Origin: Streptomyces sp. SCSIO 30461
GTDB lineage: Bacteria; Actinomycetota; Actinomycetes; Streptomycetales; Streptomycetaceae
Direction: 5' to 3'
NCBI RefSeq assembly: GCF_037023745.1
Contig: NZ_CP146101.1
Coordinates: 5,720,001 to 5,784,000 of the forward strand
Length of the DNA: 64,000 nt
The notes under the pieces were generated by a model. The model saw only the letters and a list, made by a program, of their open reading frames with translations, was not told where the DNA came from and made no database searches. A program made the translations under genes and the position numbers. Position 1 is the stretch's first letter, and every line of letters starts with the position of its first letter. This document shows, in pieces, positions 57,824 to 64,000 of this stretch.

Positions 57824-58273
57824 CTACCTCCCGCACTTGGCCTTGAAGCCGTCCAACAGAGCCTTGCCAGCATCGGAGTTGTCACGTACGTAGGCGCTAC
57901 CGCTGATGCTGATCGCGGCGTTGCTGGTTGAGATGGACTCGCTGCCGGTCCGCTTGTTGCGGCTGTCCTCTCCGGCGACCGTCCAGATGATCTGGGACTG
58001 ATCCTTGTTGAACTCGCCGGTGCTGGTCACGCCCGGCTTCTCGTAGACACCGTCACAGGTGTACTCATGATGCGAGACACTGTTGCCCTTGACGACCAAC
58101 TGGCCGAGTTCGGACGTGCCGTTGACGTCCTTGATGTAGTAGGTACCGTCGAGCTTACTGGCGCTGTCGCTGCTTCCGCTGCAGGCGGTGAGTATGAGTG
58201 AGCCCGCGGCCAGGGCCGCGATGGGCACGGCGATCTTGGCCCGCGTCCTACGTGCGGTCCTGGTGATGCTCAT
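57824..58273 (-). CDS. small lipoprotein
   Basis: 149 residues with an N-terminal twin-Arg-containing basic stretch (MSITRTARRTRAKI), a hydrophobic core (VPIAALAAGSLI) and a lipobox LTAC with the acylated Cys at about residue 31, followed by a Ser-rich linker. The mature domain is beta-rich: LDGTYYIKDVNGTSELGQLV, HHEYTCDGVYEKPG and IIWTVAGEDSRN. A second and third Cys (TCDG, KCGR end) could form a disulphide. It is anchored outside the cell membrane. Lying at the end of a conjugation region, it could be an exclusion or surface protein, but no function was recognised. Confidence 0.75.
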   Translation of the reverse strand: MSITRTARRTRAKIAVPIAALAAGSLILTACSGSSDSASKLDGTYYIKDVNGTSELGQLVVKGNSVSHHEYTCDGVYEKPGVTSTGEFNKDQSQIIWTVAGEDSRNKRTGSESISTSNAAISISGSAYVRDNSDAGKALLDGFKAKCGR

Positions 58274-58324
58274 GGTGTTCTCCCCTCGTTCGTTCTGGAT
58301 CGTCGGTTTGAGATAGAAGGTCAG

Positions 58325-58918
58325 TCAGGTGCCTTCTCGGAGGTTGCCGAGCCGATGCTCAGTCAGCGCCAGCGCGACCTCAGACTGATTGAGCGCGTGT
58401 TCGCCGTCCTGGATGCGCCACTGCAGACGCTGCACGGGCGGGGCGTCTGCGTCTTGGACTGCCAGGTCGCCGAGTTCACGCAGCTCTGCGTACGCGCCCT
58501 GTAGCTGCTCCTCGTGATGCGCTGACCGGACCCTGAGGCGGCCGGCCCGCTCTTCCCACCAGCGCACCCGCGACTCGCGGTCGAGCGTGGTCTTCCCCTC
58601 GATCCAGGCACGGAGCTCGGTCGGGTCGACGTCACTCGGGAGCCCGGTGGCGAAAGGCCCCTCGGGTTCCGGCATGTCGATGGGAATGTGCGACAGCAGC
58701 ACCGCGGGGGTCGTGTCAAGCACATAGGCGATCGCGACGAGATCGTCGACGGTCACAGGGCGAGCACATCGCTCCATCTCCGCGAGGGCGTCGGCCGAGA
58801 TCGGGTGATCGAGCATCAAGAGCACGTAGGCCAGCTCGTCGATAGTCAGCTCGCGCAGCTGGCGGTAGTGGGTGATGGCGTCGGACACAGCAAGGGACGT
58901 GGGAAGGGGCGACGGCAT
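58325..58918 (-). CDS. XRE-family helix-turn-helix protein
   Basis: 197 residues starting MPSPLPTSLAVSDAITHYRQ. The helix-turn-helix spans about residues 15-65: LRELTIDELAYVLLMLDHPI, SADALAEMERCARPVTVDDL and VAIAYVLDTTPAVLL. This matches XRE repressor-like proteins. The rest has an acidic linker (DMPEPEGPFATGLPSDVDPT) and a coiled-coil-like segment (REELQGAYAELRELG region). It is upstream of the lipoprotein gene on the same strand (51-base gap), so it may regulate it or the element. Confidence 0.7.
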   Translation of the reverse strand: MPSPLPTSLAVSDAITHYRQLRELTIDELAYVLLMLDHPISADALAEMERCARPVTVDDLVAIAYVLDTTPAVLLSHIPIDMPEPEGPFATGLPSDVDPTELRAWIEGKTTLDRESRVRWWEERAGRLRVRSAHHEEQLQGAYAELRELGDLAVQDADAPPVQRLQWRIQDGEHALNQSEVALALTEHRLGNLREGT

Positions 58919-58973
58919 GAAGCAATCGTAGGTGAGTGAAAAGGGCTCTTGTGTGGGACCTGCAGGTCAGGCT

Positions 58974-59175
58974 CATGCGAGTTGGCGTCGGGGCAGGGTG
59001 GGGCGGTTGCCACCGAGGCGGAGCAGGGTGAGGGCGATGACGGCCTCGGCGGAACGGAAGCCGAAGCCTCTGGGGATGATCAGCCTCTCCAGGTGAGCTT
59101 GGCCTGTTGGTGGGGCGTGAGGTCCTCAGGAGTCTTCCACAGCGCGTGGTGCGAGCGCTTGAGGTGGAGGGGCTC
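58974..59175 (-). pseudogene. ISL3-family transposase relic with internal deletion
   Basis: The minus strand reads HHALWKTPEDLTPHQQAKLT followed by W-R-G and a stop. In a shifted frame it continues GFGFRSAEAVIALTLLRLGG, NRPTLPRRQLA and the stop near 58974. The first piece matches the ALLKNPENLTxRQ region of ISL3 transposases and the second matches their very C-terminus. The roughly 100 residues that normally separate them are missing. It is a second, independent ISL3 relic in this window. Confidence 0.5.
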
Positions 59176-59307
59176 GCCCGCCACCTCGCATTCGGACGGC
59201 ACTCGCATAGCAAGTCGAATGCCTTTCGTTACTGACACTTTAGCATCCACGCGATAGAGTGCCGAAAGAGCGTTACTCGCTAGTCGATAAGCACTTGGGT
59301 GGGACTC

Positions 59308-59418
59308 ATGGCTTCACGCAGTCAGGAAGAACTCGAGGCGCGTGCCATAGGGCCCGAGTCGTCGGCCCGTCACACTGAAGACAAGTGCTGGGCCGAGTTC
59401 TGGGCAGGCACCGCGTGA
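59308..59418 (+). CDS. very small ORF, 36 residues
   Basis: The ATG at 59308 is preceded by GGGTGGGAC. The product MASRSQEELEARAIGPESSA ends HTEDKCWAEFWAGTA. Its stop overlaps the GTG of the next small ORF (GTGA, 59415-59418). The overlap and coherent codon use suggest a real two-gene unit such as those in Streptomyces integrative elements. The function is unknown. Confidence 0.4.
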   Translation: MASRSQEELEARAIGPESSARHTEDKCWAEFWAGTA

Positions 59419-59612
59419 ACGTCGACCCGAACGGCTGGTGCTCACCGGCTGCCGGCCAGGACATCGACGCGTTCCTCGCCGAGTTCGTCGCGTCCCGGGC
59501 GCCACTCACCGGGGCTGAGATCGTCGAACTGCGCACCGTGTTCCGGCCCGCCGTGGCCAAGACCGCACAGCCACCCGTCGCTCATCCCCAGGTCGGAGTG
59601 GATGCCGCCTAA
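59415..59612 (+). CDS. small hypothetical protein, 65 residues
   Basis: The GTG start overlaps the preceding stop. The product reads MNVDPNGWCSPAAGQDIDAF, LAEFVASRAPLTGAEIVELR and TVFRPAVAKTAQPPVAHP. It is helical in the middle, with no membrane segment. Small proteins of this size and style occur in actinobacterial integrative elements. No function was recognised. Confidence 0.45.
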   Translation: MNVDPNGWCSPAAGQDIDAFLAEFVASRAPLTGAEIVELRTVFRPAVAKTAQPPVAHPQVGVDAA

Positions 59613-59686
59613 CACTCCGGCAGGACTGCGACGTTTTTCCTGCTCAGAGGCTATGCATGGTAGGTGTAGTGGGCAGATGTCAGGTC

Positions 59687-59713
59687 AGGGGCTGTCTTCA
59701 TGAAACAGCCCCT
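59687..59713. terminator. short hairpin
   Basis: AGGGGCTGT (59687-59695) pairs exactly with ACAGCCCCT (59705-59713) around a nine-base loop. It lies 75 bases after the small ORF pair. It is a possible terminator, or it may be the terminal repeat area of the IS701 relic that follows. Confidence 0.45.
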
Positions 59714-59769
59714 CGATCGTGTGCAGCCAGCGTTGGTAGTGGCAACCGCAGGGCAGCCTCTCGCCGTGA

Positions 59770-59910
59770 TCAACGGGCCTGCAGCTGAGGCCTGGGGTCG
59801 CGAACTCGAAGACCTTTTCCTCCGCGTCGGCCAACGGTTCAACCCGCGTGGAGCCCCTCCGCCAGATGCGCGACTACATCCACGGCCTGCTCGGCCTGGC
59901 CGGCCGCAAG
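59770..59910 (+). pseudogene. IS701-family transposase N-terminal relic (frameshifted)
   Basis: One frame gives EAWGRELEDLFLRVGQRFN and a second gives VEPLRQMRDYIHGLLGLAGR and KND. Together they form the N-terminal signature of IS701-type transposases (ELxxLFxRxGxRFxRxEPRxRxxxYxxGLL). A frameshift near 59845 separates the pieces and the remainder is missing. Confidence 0.65.
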
Positions 59911-60214
59911 AACGACCGGCCTCAGACGCTGACGCCTGGCTACTGTTCCCGGTCTGGGCGGAGCTCCTCGTCAACCTCCTCGCCCTCGCCGGCTGAGCCC
60001 AGGGAACGAAACGGCGGCCACCGCTCCCGCCCTGCGATGTTCAAGCAAACGACCTTTGCCTGCAGCGCAGTTGCGCCACCACGATGGGCGATGACGGAGG
60101 CAGCACACACGGTCCACTGCCTGCGTAGTCCAAGCGCGGCCGTCGAGCGGGAGGTCGAAAGTGATCGGGGGGTCGAATGCGGCCGGGCGGTTCTGCAGGA
60201 ACTGCCGCTGACGC
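59911..60214. other. stretch without a supported gene
   Basis: No coherent frame, RNA gene or strong hairpin was seen between the IS701 relic and the frameshifted gene at 60215. Short open frames here have poor codon bias. Confidence 0.35.
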
Positions 60215-60868
60215 ATGGAGGGCGAACTCCTCCTCGGCGGCCCCACCCCGGAGGTCCTCGCCGCCGCCCTCACCACGGGCGGTCCCGAGCCCGCCGACGA
60301 ACCCCGGCCGGCCCGGGACGCCCTGCTGGGTGAACTCGGCGAACAACCGGGGCACCGCCTTCTGGTTCGTCGAACTCACCGACGAGCGCGTCGGGCTGAT
60401 CCGGGCCGAGGCCGACCACAACGACGTCCCCCGGGCCGTGGACCTTCGCGGCGCCCCCTGGACCGCCCCCCGCCTTCGCGAGGACCCCTCCAACCGCGCC
60501 TTCCAGCTTGCCGGCTGCATCGGCATCCACACACCCGTTGGACCGCATTGCCCTCGACGAGGCCGTCCGACGGTTGCTCACCGCCCTCCTGCCCTACGAG
60601 CACCACCACCGCACCGTTCTGCTCGTCCAGCGCCCGACTGGCCGCCCGCACCCCGCGCGCCCCGGCCGCCCGACTCAGACCCGCCACCGGGGGAACGCCC
60701 GGTGCGCGCCGCCTCCTGCGCGGCACGCCCCTGTACCGCGACCACTCCCTCGTGCTCGCCGACATCGGCGCGCTCAGCGGCGCCGTCAGCCCCGGAGTCA
60801 GGCTGCTCTTCCCCGCGGGCGCCCGGCTTTACCCCGGCGAGACCGCCGTAGTGTCCCTCCGCCCGTGA
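60215..60868 (+). pseudogene. frameshifted hypothetical gene
   Basis: Protein-like segments occur in successive frames. The first is MEGELLLGGPTPEVLAAALT; then, after about 60350, GTAFWFVELTDERVGLIRAE and DVPRAVDLRGAPWTAPRLRE; then after about 60535 LDRIALDEAVRRLLTALLPY; finally LYRDHSLVLADIGALSGAVS and GVRLLFPAGARLYPGETAVV to the stop at 60868. Each piece has good codon use in only one frame, so at least two or three indels have broken one gene of about 215 codons. No family is recognised. Confidence 0.45.
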
Positions 60869-60907
60869 CGCGGACGCTGCCATGCCCGGTGCGGAGCTAC
60901 GCGAGGT

Positions 60908-62410
60908 TCATTCCCATCGGAGCGCGACGGTGGTCTCGTCGAACCCCGGGCCCCGCCGCGCCACCGGATGCACCTTCAACCGCAGCCCCAGGCCGTCCAG
61001 CACCCGCCGCTTCTGCGGCACCAGGAGCGCCTTCCATGCCGCTTCCGCCCCCGGCCCCACCAGGCCGTCGAACGCGGCGAGGTCGAAGGCTGGCCGCAGC
61101 CTCCGCGCTTCGTTCTGCGCCTCCGTGATCTGCTGCGCCAGCTTCGCCGTGATGCGCCGCAGCTGCTCCCGGGTGATGGCCCCCTCGGCGTAGTCGTCAG
61201 CAGCGGCCTCTTGGCGCGCTTTCAGGCCCTCAGCCCGCTCCAGAGCGGCCAGCGCCGCCGAGTCATCACCCCGGAAGACGTCGGCCGCCTCCGGCTTCGA
61301 CAGCAGCTTCACCACCACCTTGCCGACGTGGTTGTCGAGCGCTTCCTCGTTCCGGCCGACACAGCCGTTCGCGTCGCAGACGTAGGTCGGCTTCTTCTTC
61401 CCGCGCTTCGCGTTCCCCTTCAGCGCGACCCGGAACACGGCCCCGCACGGCCCGCATGTGGCGACCTCACCCCACGTCAGCAGGTGCCGCCGCGCTCCCG
61501 GCTGCTCCCGCACCACGGTCCGCCCCGCGAACAGGTTCTTCAACTGGGCGTACTGCTCGTCCGTGATGAGCGCCGGCCAGGCGGCCTTGTACTCGATGCC
61601 CTGGTGCACGCGGATGCCCACGTTCGCCGGCCGCAGCGCGAGCTTCTTGACGGAGGTCTTGTTCCACAGCGAGCCGTCCGCGTTCTGGCCGGCGGCCCGC
61701 CGCTTGAGCTGCATCCCGGCGCCCGGCGACGCCACCCCGCGCGCGTTCAGGTCGGCCGTGATCCCGAGGAGGCTTTCCCCCGAGAGCAGGCGGGTGACGA
61801 TGTCGCGGACGACGTCGGCCTGCACCGGGTCCTCGACGTCGTGGAAGCCGCAGACCTGGCCGCGGTCGTCGTACTCGTACTGGCGGCGCCACCCGTACGA
61901 CACCGCCCCGTTCGCGCGGCCCTCCTGGGCGCGCTCCAGGGCGGCCCGGGCCACCCGCTCGCTCTTCACCTCGGACTCTGCCGTGTCGGACTCGCCGAGG
62001 TTGGCGAGCTGCGAGCGGTCCGACGCCTTCGACATGTTGAACAGACCGCCGGACTCGAACGCCACCCAGCACTTCGCGTGCCGCAGATCCTCGATGGCCT
62101 GGGCTCGCTCGACGCGGCGCCGCCAGACACGGGACGGGTGGTAGCCGACGATGACGACCCGGACCCCTGGCTGACGCGCGGCCTCGATGGCATCCGCCAT
62201 CAGCCGGTCGTACTCGGGGCGCTCTTCACCCGAATGAGCGGAGACGTCGTTCTCGATGTATTCGCCGCCGACCTCCCAACCGTTCTCCTGGGTGAAGGTC
62301 CTCAGGTCGCTCATCTGCCGGTTGACGCCTCGCCGACGGTCCTGCGGGTCCTCGGAGATCCGCGCGTACAGGAAGGCGATGGTGCGGATTGCCAGGGTGA
62401 GAGTGTTCAC
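60908..62410 (-). CDS. large serine recombinase (integrase)
   Basis: 500 residues from GTG 62410 (VNTLTLAIRTIAFLYARISE). The N-terminal resolvase domain has the catalytic Ser in YARISEDPQDRRRGVNRQ (about residue 18) and Arg in VVIVGYHPSRVWRRRVE. A recombinase domain follows with GAVSYGWRRQYEYDDRG and VADPxQ-like DPVQADVVRDIVTRLLSG. The zinc ribbon has paired Cys in CGPCG and CDANGC, then a coiled coil (residues about 400-450). This is the phiC31-type layout that integrates phages and integrative elements at attB. Its start lies directly against a severed MBL-fold gene, so it probably catalysed the insertion of the element at this site. Confidence 0.9.
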   Translation of the reverse strand: MNTLTLAIRTIAFLYARISEDPQDRRRGVNRQMSDLRTFTQENGWEVGGEYIENDVSAHSGEERPEYDRLMADAIEAARQPGVRVVIVGYHPSRVWRRRVERAQAIEDLRHAKCWVAFESGGLFNMSKASDRSQLANLGESDTAESEVKSERVARAALERAQEGRANGAVSYGWRRQYEYDDRGQVCGFHDVEDPVQADVVRDIVTRLLSGESLLGITADLNARGVASPGAGMQLKRRAAGQNADGSLWNKTSVKKLALRPANVGIRVHQGIEYKAAWPALITDEQYAQLKNLFAGRTVVREQPGARRHLLTWGEVATCGPCGAVFRVALKGNAKRGKKKPTYVCDANGCVGRNEEALDNHVGKVVVKLLSKPEAADVFRGDDSAALAALERAEGLKARQEAAADDYAEGAITREQLRRITAKLAQQITEAQNEARRLRPAFDLAAFDGLVGPGAEAAWKALLVPQKRRVLDGLGLRLKVHPVARRGPGFDETTVALRWE

Positions 62411-62450
62411 AAGTAGGAACCCTACGGGTTCCCGGGCGGTGTGGGGAACA
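62411..62450. other. predicted attachment junction of the integrated element
   Basis: Between the integrase start and codons for FPGGVGNT of the MBL-fold gene, in-frame homology to the hydrolase begins at about 62426 (GGGTTCCCGGGCGGTGTGG). Sequence to the left belongs to the integrase leader. The crossover core should lie in this short interval. The partner half-site is not in the window. Confidence 0.55.
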
Positions 62451-62614
62451 CCCACGACGACCCCAAGGCGTTCGCCGACCTCATCGATGGCGTGGAGACC
62501 AAGATCTTCGGACGGCTTCCCGACGAGACCTGGGTCTATCCGGGCCATGGCGGCGACACCACTCTGGGCGCCGAGCGTCCGCATCTTCCGGAGTGGCGCG
62601 AACGCGGCTGGTGA
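62426..62614 (+). pseudogene. 3' half of an MBL-fold metallohydrolase gene (cut by integration)
   Basis: The frame reads GFPGGVGNTHDDPKAFADLI, then VETKIFGRLPDETWVYPGHG and DTTLGAERPHLPEWRERGW with a stop at 62612-62614. This is the C-terminal part of hydroxyacylglutathione-hydrolase-like enzymes, with the metal-binding His in YPGHG. The N-terminal half with the HxHxDH motif is missing because the element boundary lies immediately upstream. The 5' half should be found at the far end of the element. Confidence 0.75.
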
Positions 62615-62639
62615 GCCGCACGTCATGCCCCGGCTCCTC

Positions 62640-62667
62640 GGGGGCGCACACGCCTGTGTGCGCCCCC
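62640..62667. terminator. perfect 12-bp hairpin after the MBL-fold gene
   Basis: GGGGGCGCACAC (62640-62651) pairs exactly with GTGTGCGCCCCC (62656-62667) around a four-base loop. It lies 26 bases after the hydrolase stop and before the MFS gene. It is a probable terminator. Confidence 0.75.
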
Positions 62668-62719
62668 GTCCCGTCCCCCGTAACCCGGGGCGATCAAGTG
62701 TGGTTGGGGCGGCGTGCAC

Positions 62720-64000
62720 ATGAACCACATTTCGCCTCCCTCGCCGCCCTCCTCTGAATCACCCACCCCTTCGATGTCCCGCCTGGCCGCGGCTTCGCTC
62801 GCCGGGACGGCCGTGGAGTTCTACGACTTCTTCGTCTACGGCACGGCCGCGGCCCTGGTGCTCGGACCGCTGTTCTTTCCCACTTTCTCCCCGCTCGCGG
62901 GAACCCTGGCCGCCTTCGGCACCTTCGCCGTCGGATTCATCTCGCGCCCACTCGGTTCCGTACTCTTCGGGCACATCGGTGATCGATACGGACGGCGGCC
63001 TGTGATGTTCGGCTCGCTGCTGCTGACCGGTGTCGCCACCGTGCTGGTCGGCTGCGTGCCCTCGTACGCCACGCTCGGCGCCGCCGCTCCGGCGCTGCTC
63101 CTGGTGCTGCGCTTCCTGCAGGGACTCGGGCTCGGCGGGGAGTGGGGCGGTGCCGTACTGCTGACCGCCGAGCACGCGCCCGCCGAACGCCGCGGGCTGT
63201 GGGCGAGCTTCCCCCAGATCGGGCCCGCCGTGGGCTTCCTGCTCGCGAACGGGGTGATGCTGGCACTCTCTGCGGGGCTGACCGGTGCCCAGTTCCAGTC
63301 CTGGGGCTGGCGGGTGCCGTTCTGGGCGGCGGGGCTGCTCGCCGCCGGTGGACTGCTGCTGCGCCGCTCGCTGGCGGAGACCCCGCAGTTCAGGAAGATC
63401 ACCGAACCCGCCCGGCTGCCGCTGGCCGAGGTGCTGCGCGGGCACTGGCGGCTGGTGCTGCTCACCGCGGGAGCGCTGGCAGTGGGTTATGCGGTCTTCT
63501 ACACCGTCTCCACCTGGGCGCTCGCCTACGGGACCGAACGGCTCGGAGTGAGCCGCACCGCCATGCTCGGGTCGATCATGGCGGCCGTCGCCGTCAAGGG
63601 GGCGGCCACTCCGTTCGCGGCGATGCTCGGTGACCGTTACGGGCGGCGGCCGTTGTGCCTCGTCGGCTGCGCGGCCATCGCGCTCTGGATGTTCCCGATG
63701 GTGGCGTTGCTGCAGACGGGGCGTCCGGTGCCGATGTTCTTCGGCTTCCTTGTCGCTCTGCTGGCCTTCATCACCATCTTCGCCGTGATCGCCGCGTACC
63801 TGCCGGAGCTCTACGAGCCGAGGGTGCGCTGTACCGGCGCAGCCGTGGGCTACAACCTCGCGGGGGTGCTGGGTGGGGCGCTCACCCCGATCGCAGCCAC
63901 CGCGATGTCGGGCGGGAGCGGCCCGCCCTGGGGGGTCGCCGCCTATCTGACCGGGATCGCGTTGCTCAGCCTGTTCTGCTTCGCGCTGCTGCCTGAGACC
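62720..64000 (+). CDS. MHS-family MFS transporter (3' end outside window)
   Basis: The frame opens at ATG 62720 (MNHISPPSPPSSESPTPSMS) and runs off the right edge, with at least 427 codons visible. Hallmarks of the metabolite:proton symporter group are SLAGTAVEFYDFFVYGTAAA, the loop GHIGDRYGRRPVMFG, LRFLQGLGLGGEWGGAVLLT and the repeated loop GDRYGRRPLCLVG. Such transporters take up organic acids, betaine or similar compounds. An ATG 19 codons later (MSRLAAASLAG) is an alternative start. It appears to be chromosomal backbone next to the element. Confidence 0.88.
   Translation, partial: MNHISPPSPPSSESPTPSMSRLAAASLAGTAVEFYDFFVYGTAAALVLGPLFFPTFSPLAGTLAAFGTFAVGFISRPLGSVLFGHIGDRYGRRPVMFGSLLLTGVATVLVGCVPSYATLGAAAPALLLVLRFLQGLGLGGEWGGAVLLTAEHAPAERRGLWASFPQIGPAVGFLLANGVMLALSAGLTGAQFQSWGWRVPFWAAGLLAAGGLLLRRSLAETPQFRKITEPARLPLAEVLRGHWRLVLLTAGALAVGYAVFYTVSTWALAYGTERLGVSRTAMLGSIMAAVAVKGAATPFAAMLGDRYGRRPLCLVGCAAIALWMFPMVALLQTGRPVPMFFGFLVALLAFITIFAVIAAYLPELYEPRVRCTGAAVGYNLAGVLGGALTPIAATAMSGGSGPPWGVAAYLTGIALLSLFCFALLPET

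Overview
The window is high-GC actinobacterial DNA with the gene style of Streptomyces: GTG/TTG starts, overlapping ATGA/GTGA stop-starts, a Tat-like XRE regulator, an Rhs/YD giant protein and many decayed insertion sequences. It looks like an accessory, horizontally acquired region. Its right edge is marked by a large serine recombinase abutting the severed 3' half of an MBL-fold hydrolase gene (about 62.41-62.45 kb). Beyond that edge, what looks like the chromosomal backbone resumes with an MHS-type MFS transporter that runs off the window.

Layout. (1) 1-9.1 kb: the C-terminal part of an Rhs protein with a variable hydrophobic tip and a small membrane protein behind it (candidate toxin/immunity pair). 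After it comes a scrapyard of relics: IS30, IS21-like, IS5, an FxLD-type methyltransferase, a phage portal protein, a GyrB-like fragment, a truncated integrase with its DUF6262 partner, and ISL3. A few small intact hypothetical genes are scattered among them. (2) 9.4-34.7 kb: a hybrid NRPS-PKS biosynthetic cluster in two divergent operons. The leftward operon encodes lysine 6-aminotransferase, an ALDH7-type semialdehyde dehydrogenase, four ATP-grasp-type enzymes (three of them paralogous and probably circularly permuted) and an MFS exporter. The rightward operon encodes a SyrP-like Fe/2-oxoglutarate oxygenase, a (degenerate C)-A-PCP protein, a stand-alone thioesterase, a KS-AT-KR-ACP-C protein and an A-PCP-C-A-PCP protein. 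The simplest reading is that lysine is turned into 2-aminoadipate, which is loaded by an A domain with a Glu-like pocket, possibly hydroxylated, extended with malonate and then joined to two more residues (the last probably Val-like). The ATP-grasp enzymes would add further amide bonds.

(3) 34.7-45.3 kb: a truncated alpha/beta hydrolase and a frameshifted Rhs fragment, then a tightly overlapping eight-gene leftward operon. It encodes 2-keto-4-pentenoate hydratase, acylating acetaldehyde dehydrogenase, 4-hydroxy-2-oxovalerate aldolase, KAS III, ACP, a CitE-like lyase, a MaoC-like hydratase and an Eis-like acetyltransferase. There is no ring-cleavage dioxygenase, and an XRE/TPR regulator is divergently transcribed. 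I read this as a probable dedicated pathway built on pyruvate C-C chemistry and ACP-bound acyl groups. A NUDIX hydrolase and a Tn3 relic follow. (4) 45.3-57.6 kb: conjugation-type genes: a TopB-like topoisomerase III, an intact IS5-family element, an integrase-like protein without the expected catalytic residues, and a T4SS block (membrane protein, VirB4-like protein lacking Walker motifs, VirB6/TrbL-like protein with three near-identical 78-residue repeats). (5) 57.8-62.4 kb: lipoprotein, XRE protein, ISL3/IS701 relics, small ORFs, a frameshifted gene and the serine recombinase. (6) 62.4-64 kb: severed MBL gene and MFS transporter.

Product calls rest on motif reading only; no database search was run. 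Substrate predictions for A domains come from hand alignment to the GrsA pocket and are tentative.
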